Shown here one piece after another: positions 1-11,494 of a DNA stretch of 64,000 nucleotides. The translations under genes were made by a program, and so were the position numbers. Below the pieces are notes generated by a model. It ran no database searches and had not been told where the DNA came from. It saw only the letters and a program-made list of their open reading frames with translations. Origin of the DNA: Plecoglossus altivelis (lineage: Eukaryota; Chordata; Actinopteri; Osmeriformes; Plecoglossidae); assembly GCA_036571765.1 (NCBI GenBank), contig BROE01000016.1, forward strand, positions 11,353,838 through 11,417,837, in the 5' to 3' direction. Position 1 is the first letter of the stretch, and every line of letters begins with the position of its first letter.

Positions 1-692
1 GAGTTAATCTGCTTTTGTTAAGCCCCCCTCAGTGGCAGCCACACAGCAACAGGGGCCACAGGCAGTTAAAGCATTCGCCTGTCACTGTGGACACGCACAT
101 CTCCCCCCCCCCCCTTCCTCCTCCACCACAACCACCTACCTATCCCCAGCCTAACATAGACACACACACACACGCAAAACCACCCCCATATTCTTTGGGT
201 CCCCGCTTGTGCAAATAACGACATTTGAATCGAGCATTAACGGCCTTAATTACTTTAAAATTGTCATTTTAATTTACACTGATATAGTATTGATCACACA
301 AGCAGAGATTAAGGCCCTCAGTGGAGCGGATGATGTGGAATTAAACAGGGCTGGTGGCCCCCAGGGGCCTGCAGCCCTGTCCTGCCGCAGCCAGAAGAGG
401 AATGATATCCCCTCCTAATGAACTGGCAGCATGCGCCGACATGAATCTCAGGCTCGGCGGAGAAGGAGGGAAATGATGGGGTTTGGGGAGCCATGGCGGG
501 TTATTCATTCACTGCCATGCACCAATTCTCCTGTGATTCATCCCAGGGAGCCTCCCAGGCAACCTGCCACCGTGTTTGCCTGCCACATTCTGCCCGACTG
601 ACCTTTCTCCTGGCTAAGTGTATATATATATCCCCCCCACCCTCCACACGCACGGCCACGTACAGGCAGGTGCCTCGAACGCCACACAGCCA

Positions 693-756
693 GGGGAGTG
701 GGAGTGGGGGTGGGGGTGGGGTGGTGGGGGGGGCTGGGTTTGCCGGGGGAGGGAGG
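693..756 (+). repeat. G-rich low-complexity tract
   Basis: Short runs of G separated by single T or A (GGGAGTGGGAGTGGGGG style) fit the G3+N1-7 pattern for an intramolecular G-quadruplex on the + strand. It lies in presumed intron, and no function is visible. Confidence 0.6.
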
Positions 757-1499
757 TCATCTTCAGGGAGCCGTCAGTGTCTAATCCAAACATTCGCCAG
801 CGGTGTAAGTGTCCATCGTCCGTGATTCTCCCTCTCATCCTGGCTCACAAGCCCCCATCGCCAAGAGAGATGGACACTTTTTCTTTTTTTTCTCGTGCGA
901 AATTGATCTGAGCCACCGCACAGCATGTCACGTACGGCTGGTTAATATCACAGGAGAAATCGTTAGCCTAAATCCCAGCAATTTCTCAGCCAGGTCGAGG
1001 AGGAGGATAAGGGATTTCTTGAGCTAGCCTCTGTGTTGACTAATTATAGTACACGAGACAACCTCTTGACACCTGTCTAGAGACAACAAACTCAAACAAT
1101 CTCACTTCACATACAAGTACATTCAAAGGGTGCCACTTACAGCTAGATACCTTCTCGGGAGAAGACTTCAGGCTGTCTACAAACAAGTAAGGAAGGGCTT
1201 CAAGCCTTTGTTTCGATACAGGAGCAGATTTATCTGTGCATTTGGCCATACTCAAGTCACTGCTGCAATACACAGAAATGTCTGTTGCAGATGACACTTT
1301 TGTTAAGGAACAATTATTCTTCTGACTGTTGACTAATTCTGATAACTGCCATAACTGTCCACCATCTCTGTCAAATATAGGAAATTAGTTGTGGGAATTT
1401 TTATTTGCTTTGAGATAAAGTTTAGCTCCAATTTCTGTCCTTGTAAAAGTTTACAAAAATTGCCCCCTACAAGCTAAAGGTCCCAAAGCAGATTGAAAA

Positions 1500-1543
1500 T
1501 GGGGGAGAGGGGGGGGGTGGGGGGCGGGCGTGTGTGTGCGTGG
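1500..1543 (+). repeat. G-run followed by TG repeat
   Basis: A poly-G-rich stretch passes directly into a short (TG)n tract. It is simple-sequence DNA inside the presumed 5' intron. Confidence 0.6.
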
Positions 1544-2219
1544 GTCTCCTTTCATCGTATTACCCACACCTAGCTATCGTGGGGTGGAAGCCATTCCAAC
1601 GATGAGGGAAACAAACAACACCTTTCTTTTAGCGGCTGCCGTATCTACCTATGGCGGCACTCGCAACGTCTTCAATACACATAATGGACTTGGCAAGGCC
1701 CGGAGGTGGCTGAGCCCGCGCTTCTCTACTCCACTCCCTCATCCAATCACCTTATTCTAATGCTCTTGCATTGTTTAGTGAACCAGCTGTCCATTTACAT
1801 CAGGCCATAAGCACAGCGCCCCACCACAGAGGCACTTAATAGAATTAGTAGGTATTGTGCAGCACATTTTAAACACGTACCTATTGCGCTCCCTCTCTCG
1901 CCCACCTCCCTCCCCCTCTGCCCACTTTATATATGTAGCCTTGCAAAGCTGGTCCCTTTCTCATCGTCGACACATGGTGTTATGTTTTTAATCTCTGCAT
2001 GTTCAACTGTCTATGAATAGGGCAATTTTTTGTTTTGTCCGCATGGTTGAGCGTTCGCAGTCATATGCCTTATTTCTTTCTTTTTTTCCGTCTTGTCACT
2101 TCAGTGCAGTCTTCAGTGCTGTCTTTAAAAGAATAAATTAGACTCACATGACTCACCCCTTATGAATATAGAAAGATGAATGCCTATGAAATAACCCAAA
2201 ATTGTTTTTTGCCCCTCAT

Positions 2220-2460
2220 ATCCTAACAAAATTAAAGAGGGCACGTGACAATTGATTCCAAATGGCTCTTAGAGGGGGTCAGGGAAATGAACAATTCCTT
2301 TGTCCCCTAGCCTCCACTCCTGTTAAACTATTGGCCGTAAAAGAGCCTTGCGCTCCCAATGAGGGGGTGGGATTTGGGCAGGTCCAATAATGAGGCCTTT
2401 CTTTCCCGGCCCGGGCCTCATCCCAATTGATTTTTGTCAGGAAAATTAATACAGTCTCTC
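2220..2460. promoter_or_regulatory. Candidate conserved non-coding element
   Basis: This repeat-free block contains the E-box CACGTG followed by AC (2242-2249), ACAATTGATT, CCCAATTGATT and AAAATTAATAC. Clusters of homeodomain and bHLH words without reading-frame constraint are typical of enhancers near developmental genes. Conservation cannot be measured from one sequence, so this is inference. Confidence 0.28.
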
Positions 2461-4489
2461 CAAGGTTCCGGAGGTCAGCTGGAGAACGGGTCCCTGCAGA
2501 TGAGGGGCGTCGCTGGGTGGAGGTAGAACAGCGGAGTGGTGCTGGGGAACTTGTGCTGCCTCCCTGATGAAAGCTGCTCGGGGCTTGGTTAGAGGGCGGT
2601 CCAGGCCGCTTTATGATTCATTGTCTGGGTGTTGTGAAGTACAAAATACATGGGCAAGATATTTGACCCTCAAAAGTCGAGACCACTAGTCAAGACAAAC
2701 ATGCCTGCCTGGAATTGAGGGAGTGAAATGTAACTTTTTATGCGCAGTAAATCATTGAAACAACTTGATTTAGCATAATTTGCGTATAGCAAAGCTATGG
2801 AGGTTTAGACTAAGCAGATTGAGTTGCCAGAACCTCAATGTGAACCTGTGTAGGACATTGATTTGGTTTCTTATGAAGGCGCATGTAACGAAGCAACAGT
2901 ATTCCAGTAAATAATGTTTTCCCAGTGGGCTTGAATGTGACGCCAAGGCTTCCGCAGTCAACAGGCCTGATGCACAAGTTCACCCACAATGCCTTCTAGT
3001 GTGCACCACTCCTTAGCTAATTACCAGCTCATTAAAGAGTGCTGTAATTAGATTGGATGTTATGCTCTTTTAGTTAGATTCAACCCTCTTAATTTTAACT
3101 GCCTAATTACATTCCTGTGCTTTACGAGAAACATCTTTCAAAGCTGGCGCTTGGCCGAACATGAAGGGCTTCCTGAGGGTCCCCTGAGTACTTCTGAAAC
3201 TGTCTGCTGTGTGTCTCCACTTGTCTCTTCTACATGTGAAGCAGTATGTTTCTATGTAAACTCTGCTAGTGACTTGAATGGTGTGCCACACACATCAACA
3301 GTAGCCCTCTGTTTAATGGGGATGGAAAGGACGGTCAAGAATGACATGGATTCAGATTTGTTGTCCGGAGACACAGTATGTTATCCAAATCCTCCAAAGA
3401 CGTACTGTAACCCTCCTAACTGTAATCATACACAGTACTCGAGAGTCATCTGTCCTGAGCCCGAAGACCTAAGGGTCCCACCTCAACCAGGGGCCCCTGA
3501 TAATACTCTATTCTTTCAAGTCGTTTGTATTTCCAGGAGAGCAGACGTGGGTGTGTTGCCACTCTGGCCCCTGGCACAGGTCCCCAGCCTGTTCAATTCT
3601 CCAAGCTGCCTGCTGGGGCCCCTGGAAGGGGCCGGATGCTGCGTCTGTACTTAGAGAATGAACATCTGCGAAGAAAACAGCCTCCTGTGCCGGTTTTGTT
3701 ATTTATTATTATTATAATAATACACCAAAAAAAGGCCCCATGACATAATTTCTGTTATCTAAGAAACTGAGGCTGCTTTTACATTTGGCTTTTCACACGG
3801 TGTCTGCAGGGCTCTTGGGGCGATGCACTGGAGTATAACTAAGCTAGCATGGAGGATATCCAACCATTTAAATCAAGCCCCAAGAATTTTACATAACACA
3901 TCATCGGCGAGCATCGGTTTTTACATAAAGACAAAGCGGCCGACAAAGACCGACCGGACTGGGTCTTAGCCAGAGACGAGTGGCTGCGTGTGTTTTGCCG
4001 GCTCCTCTAAAGCTTCACGGTCCTGTGCTCACTGTTTGTGCTCAGAGAACGCCTCCGACTGATACCCACAGAGAAAGCTGCTTATTTCTCCCTCCCTTGG
4101 AAAAGAAAAAAATGATTTTTTGCCTCTGTACTTCAAAATGGAATAGCACTCCTCGTTTCATGGTTGGTCCCATTCCCTCCGGCCGTTTGAAAGGGCAGCA
4201 GGCGTCGTGCACATTAGGAGACGACGTCCTCATTTCTGATCTTGTTTAATGCGTTGGACTAGTCCGCTGTCATGGAAGTGTTTTATGAAAGGCAGTAGGG
4301 GCTAGTCGAGGTTGCCTTCGTTTGGAAGAGTTGTGTGTGTATATTCAGGGAAGAGGAAGGGTTGTTGATGCGATGGGGAACATTCTAATAAATCCCTCTC
4401 CGAAGGGACAGATGGATTCAGCAAATATGCTTCAAACTAATATATTTCATTGTGGAGCTTGGCAATAGAGATGTATCTCATTGGACAGC

Positions 4490-4690
4490 CAAGGGTACCA
4501 CTTTGTCATTGCAAGGCCACATGGGCCAGCCAAAGCCAGTGGGGGACAGTGACCAAATCAAAGCTGCCTTCGGCCACACAGTGACTGATCACCTCCCCAG
4601 GTGACGTCACAGCCCTGACAGCTATCCCAGCATCCTCAGCGGGATGCAAGGTGCTCAATAAACATTATTGATAAGCAAGTTGCCAATGTC
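4490..4690. promoter_or_regulatory. Candidate regulatory element with full CRE palindrome
   Basis: The block contains the perfect cAMP-response palindrome TGACGTCA at 4602-4609, with TGACTGATCA just upstream and CAATAAACATTATTGATAAG (a Fox/Sox-like word cluster) downstream. CREB/ATF proteins bind this octamer. No transcription start can be shown here, so an enhancer role is inference. Confidence 0.3.
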
Positions 4691-4707
4691 AGTGGTTGGA
4701 GAGAGGT

Positions 4708-4750
4708 TTGTGTGTGTGTGCGTGTGCGTGTGTGTTTGTGTGTGCGTGTG
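4708..4750 (+). repeat. (TG)n microsatellite
   Basis: TG dinucleotide repeat interrupted by CG and TT steps. A polymorphic simple repeat is expected. Confidence 0.9.
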
Positions 4751-5149
4751 GCTCTATGTCCTACAATATATTAAAATGAGGTTGGTTACATTTAGTAAGC
4801 TATTGAAAGGAAAGAAAGTATACTGTAAGAGCTTAGAATGTAGTCTGTTCATTTCTGTGCATATGTGATCCTAATCCAATAGTCTATCACAAATGAACCT
4901 TAATGAATAAGGAAGATATTAAATCACATAATAATCTAGATTGATGAACTGTCTATGACAACATTAGTAGCTTTGTCTAAGAGAATGAGGGAAAATCTAT
5001 GGGCTCAAAGACCTGTCGTTTGTATGAACCTCTTCTCCTTAATGGGAACAATAAAAAAAAAGAAGTTGAAATATTCTTTTTGATTATTGGACATCCATAG
5101 CAAAATATGATTTACATTAACGAGCATAAGTATATTAAAGGCATTTTAT

Positions 5150-5340
5150 CCGCCAGCATCCGAAACAATTGAATAATGGCCTTGGCAGCCATGCAGACAC
5201 AGAACAAAGAAGGAGAGGAGGTAATGTCATTTTAATTACTAATGGAGGCCTCAGTTGTACAGCCTTTGATTTTAGATTTTTAGGGCCAATCTAATAATGT
5301 AGATAATATTCATCATCTTTGTAACCTTTTAGTAAGATGA
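5150..5340. promoter_or_regulatory. Candidate conserved non-coding element
   Basis: An AT-rich but non-repetitive block with AATTGAATAATGG, TCATTTTAATTACTAATGG and AGATAATATTCATC. The density of TAAT cores suits homeodomain binding, and no open frame explains it. Support is from motif content only. Confidence 0.3.
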
Positions 5341-6179
5341 TCTTGTTAGCGCCGGGTCACATATTTACTTAAAGTAAGTAGTTATTCACCACGCTGGCCT
5401 TTTAGATCAGTGGCTTGTTTGAAGATTTGAGTTGAAAAGGGAGAATTTCTTCCCTCAAATGTTATGCATTTTCATGTCCCCTAAAAGATGTTTGCAGTGA
5501 CCACAAAAAACCTTTCCAATTTTTGCCAAAACCAATTTTATTTTTCGTTATTGCGATGTGTAATTTTTGTGACTCCTAATTGTAATGGTTTTGAAAGCAC
5601 ACAACAGCTTTAGACAGAAATGTGGAAGCATCTGTCCATTAGCTAGCATACTAGCTAACTGGTAAGGGTCAGTAGCATAACAGGCATCACAGGTGTAATG
5701 TAATTAGCTTTGATGCTCATCTTTTATATCCTCGTTAAAAAAAAAAAACTGCTGAAGTAGCACTGCTGTATTAGCAAATATGCAGTTCAAATATACAAAC
5801 ATGAATCTTTTTTTTACGAGTCCTTGCTAACTTACTGGAACTGAGGTTCCATGTACAAGCTAATAAGTAAGTGTATGTCAGAATATCGTTTTGATTAAAA
5901 TGAATGTTATGCGTACTTTTAGTTCAAGGATGAATCAATGATTTGATCACAAATGCACATTAAAATGGTTATGTTGTCATTTTCAGATTTCTTTATGACT
6001 TGACCTAAACAGGAGGCACCCAACCTCTTCAATTCAGTTATCAAACTTCTCAATCTGGATTACAGCGTAGAAACCAATGATGTTGCACAGGGAGAATGGG
6101 CATTGTAAAAGGCTCTTTTAAAAGTCTGAGTCACATCATGCATTCCGTTTCTCCTTTTTTTCATGTCTGTTGAATGTCA

Positions 6180-6480
6180 TTGCTGTGACAGTTTTATTGC
6201 TTTGGACCCCTCCGGCAGGCAGGTTAGAGGAGCGACGGCACGACTGATGAGCGTGGCAGGAAATTGGCAGATGGAAGCATCCATTTCACCGCTAATTAGA
6301 GGGTCCACCAGCCCGCCGACTGACAGGGTTCAACTGGGCAATGTAGTGGCTGCCAGCTCCCATCCTGCACGCTTTATAAAACGCTCTTTAATTCCCAGGC
6401 ACAATATCATTAACTTTGTAAGTGGATGAACACAATGGACAAGCAATTTAATTAACTTCTACCATTGGATGTTGGAGGGG
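6180..6480. promoter_or_regulatory. Candidate conserved non-coding element
   Basis: Repeat-free sequence with CGCTAATTAGAGG, CTCTTTAATTCCC, ACAATGGACAAGC (Sox-like) and CAATTTAATTAAC. The mix of paired TAATTA cores and an ACAATGG site resembles neural enhancers. The 88-codon frame across it shows no domain. Confidence 0.3.
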
Positions 6481-7186
6481 AGACTAAATGAAATTAATGC
6501 ACAATATTTCCCAGGGAGGCAGCCAACCTTGGGAGTGGACTGGATTGTTGGCAGGTCAGGCTTCTGCCGTGGCTTTGGCCAATTACGCCTTGTTTAGACC
6601 CATCCATAATATTTTACTCCAAAAGAATAATAAAATCAGCGGTTTGCAGATCAATCATGCTGTGCATGTTGCTCCCTTTCCGGGGGATTTTAGAATAATG
6701 AGAAGGAGGCTCAGGCTAGAAGCGCTCTGTGGTACCTAGAGGAGGGCAGCAACAGGAGGGGGCAGAAAAAAAGACACTTTTACTGGCAGCCATTTAAACG
6801 TTTGGGTAAGTTTTCCAATTAGTAAATCAAGAGCCAACTTGTGTGCGACAGAAGAAGCACAGTATGGAGATCTGTCATTGTTCTTTTATTTACTTCTATA
6901 TCTGAGTTCTCCTTTCTGGCTGTCTGAAGTCCTCCACAGTATGTCAGCCTCACCTCTCAACCTGCACACCTCCCTCCCCCCCGTAGACGTGGGCCCCTTC
7001 AGGGACATGATCGATGGAGAAGCATCCAGCCTCTGCTTTCAAATAAGAGGAGAAGAGAAGTGACAGAATAAGTTTTAATGAGAGCTTTGTCTGTGTATCC
7101 AGTCAGGCCCCAGCACCAGCCAATGAATAATAGACACAGTGGCTCAATACTCTGAATACTCAATCGATGGGTCTGCGAGTGGCACA

Positions 7187-7232
7187 CGTGTGTGTGTGTG
7201 TGTGTGTGTGTTAGGTGTGTGTGTGTGTGTGT
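7187..7232 (+). repeat. (TG)n microsatellite
   Basis: Two TG blocks separated by TTAGG. The tract looks like intronic simple repeat. Confidence 0.9.
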
Positions 7233-7825
7233 AAGTACTATGGCTTCTCGATCCGTTTTTCTGTTTTGAAAAACGGAGCCCTTCCCTATAGCCGCTCCCC
7301 CTCGCCAGCTGGGTGTGATTTCACTGCAGTATTGGAGACTGGTGCAGAGGGCCTTCCCACTGTAACACTGCATCACACATGAATACCAAGTGGTGTCTCC
7401 TTGGAGCATCATACCTGCTGGCTAAACCAGGGTTCACTACCCACACACACACTGACTCACACACACCCATAAACGTATCAAATGGGTGATGTCTCCGGAT
7501 CATGAACGACATGACATAACTAAACACAGTGTTATGATCTATGATGTCTTGGACATGACGGATCATACCATGGCAGGTCCCAAAAAAAAAGTGGATCTCC
7601 TTGGCAACTAATGATGAAATAGTTCAGACATTAGTCAGTCCCCATGTTTCAGTGGAAGCCTCTGTGTCCAGGCCATGTGATGATGCATGGCAGCGCTGGG
7701 CCTTCATGACAGCATGGCTCTGACCTTTCACATCTGAAGACTCCATTCATGTGTGTGCATGTTTAAACCACACACCTTGTGTGTTGTTTAGTGTGTATTT
7801 ATTTGCACTGGTGAGGGTTATTTGT

Positions 7826-7828
<3 letters not shown>

Positions 7829-7865
<37 letters not shown>

Positions 7866-7878
7866 GCGCGCGCACATG
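7829..7878 (+). repeat. (TG)n/(CG)n microsatellite
   Basis: A TG run passes into GCGCGCGC. Alternating purine-pyrimidine sequence of this kind can adopt Z-DNA. Confidence 0.9.
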
Positions 7879-8679
7879 CACAAGGGAGTGTCTATCTGTG
7901 TGTGTGGGTGAGGTGGGTGAGTGTGTGCGCCCTTTGACGAATGGTACATTTCCTGTGGAGGGGGAGAGTGGTTAAGAAAGCAGAACGGGTCCGTTTTCAC
8001 ATTTCATCCTCTGTCTAGCGGACTAATATTTTCGACAGGAAGAGCGAAAGGCCCATGGAGGCCCTGGGGAATTAGGCTGTGAGCAGCTACAGGACAGCAT
8101 TCATAACACGCCTCGTCACATTGTCCCTCTGACAGCACTGTCTCGGTTAGGGACACACCAGATCTGTCTCTCTGTACTAATGCATCCCTCAGACCCCTCT
8201 CATCATGCTGTCTGTGCTTCCTGCATGGCTCCCATACCTTAGTGCTTGAGGCCCAGGACAGAGGCTCTGCCAAACGGGAGCAGAAACTCTCTTGGGACAG
8301 CTGAGCTCCCCTAGGGTGGAATGGAGGTTAGACCTTGCGCAAAATTATTACTTTTATGTTTTCTTTATGGGTCGTTTTTCACATTCAATGCAGAAAATCC
8401 ATCCGAAGGTCAAGGAATGCGTACTTCTTTCTATCCGGCCCAACTCATTTTTGCGCGCGTGGGTATTGATGAAGCACTCTGGAGCAGGCTGGCTGCAAGG
8501 CTTACAGACCTCTGGTGGCTCCTCCGATTGGCTACAGGGAAGACTGGAGCTCCTGTCTGCTGGACGGGTTTGGAAATGTCAACTGCATGTCCTCTTTGTG
8601 TCTCTCAAAAAAAAAAACACGCCACACACGCAGGAACACATGTACTTATTTCCTTTGAGTGGTGTGTACAATAGAGGTC

Positions 8680-8960
8680 CTGATAAGAAATCGCGTTGCC
8701 AGAACGAGGCAATAAAACCTGGCTTTTATGGTGCGCTTATTGTCTTTCTGTCTACAATTATGGCGATTACTCATTTTCCTGCTGCCTCCCCCTGGCCCTG
8801 CAAGTCGGCCTTAATAGAGTGCATTTTACTAATGGAAAATTAAGTAGTGGCCATGGCAGAGGGGTTTATAAATATGTAAAATATACTTTTAATTATTTCA
8901 AGTGAATCTGGCAGGTAATCAATAAAAGTGGGACGTGACTAACATACGCTTGACACAGGC
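8680..8960. promoter_or_regulatory. Candidate conserved non-coding element
   Basis: Repeat-free block with GCAATAAAACC, CTACAATTATGGCG, CCTTAATAGAG, GGAAAATTAAGTAG and TTTATAAATATG, reminiscent of Hox/Cdx and Mef2-type sites. No coding explanation is visible, and this is a motif-based call only. Confidence 0.28.
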
Positions 8961-9039
8961 TATTGTACAGCAAGTGGTCCAAGATAAGGACAGCCTGTCA
9001 GCACAGCTCCACTCTTATTCAGATTTGGAGCCTGTCATG

Positions 9040-9320
9040 CCGGGAGACAAATGGATTAATTGCGGCCTGCTAATATAATAGCTTCTTCATGAAGAGCGGA
9101 GGAGGAGAGGAAACGACGGCGAGCCAGCCAGTGGGTTTGAGCCCCGACGTCATATAAATATTTACTAGGGTTGGGGGTTAAGTGGATTCTTATGATTACA
9201 TAGATAGTCACTTAGGCACAATTGTTTATCATTTATTTGAGAGTTGATTAATTGCAATTTGTTTAAAGGCATCATATTAAATCCAGTTATACTCCCAGCG
9301 TTGGAGGAGTAATGAATGTG
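9040..9320. promoter_or_regulatory. Candidate regulatory block, CRE-like site next to a TATA-like word
   Basis: GACGTCATATAAATATT at 9146-9162 puts a CRE-like core next to a TATA-like word. It is followed by ACAATTGTTTATC, GTTGATTAATTGC and TTTAAAGGC. It could be an enhancer or a cryptic promoter, but no transcript is visible after it. Repeat-free and AT-rich. Confidence 0.28.
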
Positions 9321-9798
9321 CTCAGTGCAGGAGGGAGCCATGCTCTCTTGAACACAGCTGGGACGTCTACCGCAGCTCTCCTGCCACTCTGGGACTGGAA
9401 AGAACTACATGCTTACGATGTTTTTATATTGCCAGTTTGATTTTCTGTACGTCAGTGTTTATCTTGGGCACAGATTTTAATTCTCTAATCACAAAAACGG
9501 CTGCTTTCGTAAGTGTGGTTTTTTATTGAACGCATCTTTATTTCCTATTGCTTTTTTAAAAGCTTTTCCTTGTTAGTCATTTTGAGGAAGGATGCCAATT
9601 TAAAACCCGCAGATAAAAGCTGTGTGGCACCAGTTGAACAAATAACGCAGGTTTTCTTCATCCGCTGTCTTCATCATTTTCATCTCTGTCTGTCAGTGGC
9701 AGTTTGAGGTGAAAAGGAACATAAAGAAGCACAAACACAGATAAGCAAGGGGGTCTTCCTGGAAGCTCCTCGATTGAGCATGAAAAGCTGACCTTGAG

Positions 9799-9799
<1 letters not shown>

Positions 9800-9854
<55 letters not shown>

Positions 9855-9954
9855 TCTCTTTCTTTCTACCTCCCTCTGTCTCTCTCTCTCTCCCTCTTTC
9901 TCTCCCTCCATCCCTCTCTCCTTTTCTCTCTCCCTCTCTCTCCCTCTTTTTCTC
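9800..9954 (+). repeat. (CT)n polypyrimidine microsatellite
   Basis: About 50 bp of perfect CT repeat decays into CTTT/CCCT variants, giving a tract of roughly 155 bp that is almost entirely pyrimidine on the + strand. Such mirror-symmetric tracts can form triplex (H-DNA). Confidence 0.92.
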
Positions 9955-10313
9955 ATTTGATGCCGTTCATCTGATTCCTGTCCTCCTTCAGAAGGAGGGG
10001 AAGAGACTGAAGAGGTGTAGGAGCTTACTGTGGCTTTGGGTCACCAGCCGCTGTTCTCATCATTTAAATGTGCGACAGTGTTTTCCTGTTGGATGAACTT
10101 ACATGTCAAGGAGATGGGCAGGACCTCATGTTTGTGCTTTTGACAAATCAGCAAATGTTTAATCTCAAGATGCAACTGGACTCATAAATAATGCAGGGGA
10201 CGTGCGTCGGGCGAGCCTAGCCTAAACTCCCGCTCTCTCTTCACGAGGGTGTCTGCGCCTCGAAGGGATGAGAGAAAAGACTGCAGGGTAAATCCTCTGC
10301 TGCTGCCCTTCCC

Positions 10314-10413
10314 TTCCTCCCCCTCCTCCATCCTCCTCCGCCCTCTTCCTCCTTCCTCCCCCTCCTCCATCCTCCTCCGCCCTCTTCCTCCTTCCTCCCC
10401 CTCCTCCCCCCTC
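10314..10413 (+). repeat. 39-bp pyrimidine minisatellite, about 2.5 copies
   Basis: A 39-bp unit made almost only of C and T (TTCCTCCCCC start, TCTTCCTCC end) is repeated twice identically and then partly. Because 39 is a multiple of 3, chance frames on both strands show a 13-residue repeat. I do not regard these as genes. Confidence 0.85.
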
Positions 10414-11430
10414 CATGGTGTCCTTGCACGGCTCCTGCGCCCTTCCTCGCCCTGTCAGCTCACTACCTGGGGCGGCGCGGCTGAGAAGGCCCCGATCCTT
10501 CCCTCCCGTCCAGGAAGGGTTCTCTCCGTCACGCACTCCGTTTCCACCTCATTCAGCTTTCGCTTTTTGTCTTTCCCCGCCTGATAACTCTTCTTCACCT
10601 CTCTCCCTGTCCATTTCATCACCCGTTTCACACTCTTTCGCTCTCCTTTCATTCTCTCCGTGCCGTGCGGTAGGAGGAGGAAAAGAAAGAACGCACCAGG
10701 AGGACCAATGGTAGAATTAGGCGAAAGCTGTGCCGTCTGAAAGACACAGTGGGATTGAGAGCTGGCTTTCCCGCCATGGCCCCAGATGTAAAGAGGGCAG
10801 CAGAAAGCAGTGTAGCAGACTGTGAACCGCATCAAATCCCCCCGGCACCATTCCATCTCTTCCCACACAGTTTGTTTGGCTTGTCCACAGACTGGGAAAG
10901 TTGACCGATTGTTCTCTCAGAAAATTAAGATTTTAATCCTATTGAAGTAAATCTTTGGTTATTCAAAACTCCATCTGAATGTGTTCTTTGAAAGGCTAAA
11001 ATGGGTTATTCTTCACATCGGAAGGCTTTGAGTTGAGTGTTGGAGTATGCGCTGTTGAGTATACAGTATTGATGGTGCATTACTCTGATTGTGTACTAAA
11101 CACTAAATCCAGGGCTGGTGACCTCCTGTTAAAGCAAGCCGTGTCTGTGAGCGGTTATGGGGGACTAAACTCAGCCAGCTGGGTGTTCTTTTTTCAAGGA
11201 GCCTAAGTGTTCAAACCTGAGTTCCCTCCTGCATGTCAAAGCTCTATGGAAATGGAGCCTTTTACTGTATCACCACAGATCTCAGCTCCTATTACACAGT
11301 GGTATTATGTGCTGCTGTGTGAATGTTCTGGGGTAGCCAAAATCATCTGAAAAGGTTGATGAACAATTCTTCTAATCTCACACCCCTCCTTTTCTCTTTC
11401 TCTTTCCTTTTCTCTCTGTCTCTTTCCCAG

Positions 11431-11494
11431 GCCCTAGGAAGTTGCTATTTTCTCCACGAATCCTTGAAAAACATCCACCAGTTTGATTTCAAAG
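11431..11494 (+). CDS. inpp5a: inpp5a exon (human residues 103-123)
   Basis: Encodes ALGSCYFLHESLKNIHQFDF-K and leaves one base of a split codon. The acceptor is CTTTCCCAG and the donor AAAG/GTGAGT. Human has ALGSFYFLHESLKNIYQFDF at this place, so identity is very high. The frame stays open both before the exon and into the following minisatellite, which makes a misleadingly long open frame (11323-12297). The splice sites and the match to the next exon define the true ends. Confidence 0.96.

Larger units (their letters stand above)
1..11430 (+). other. inpp5a: Non-coding sequence upstream of first visible inpp5a exon (probably intron)
   Basis: No exon matching the missing N-terminal part of INPP5A (about 102 residues, including the first catalytic motifs) could be recognised here, so this is most likely part of a long 5' intron. 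It holds G-rich and TG/CT simple repeats, listed separately, between repeat-free stretches rich in homeodomain-like words. Open frames such as 3151-3654 and 8292-8843 have no recognisable domain and are treated as chance. A small or divergent exon could have been missed. Confidence 0.6.

Noticed and set aside
3151..3654. 167-codon + frame
   Set aside because: No recognisable domain, no splice context, ordinary composition. Probably chance in intron.
8292..8843. 183-codon + frame
   Set aside because: No known domain. Its far end overlaps an AT-rich enhancer-like block, and nothing suggests translation.
9146..9162. CRE-TATA arrangement as a promoter
   Set aside because: No exon or transcript follows, so it is kept only as part of a candidate regulatory block.
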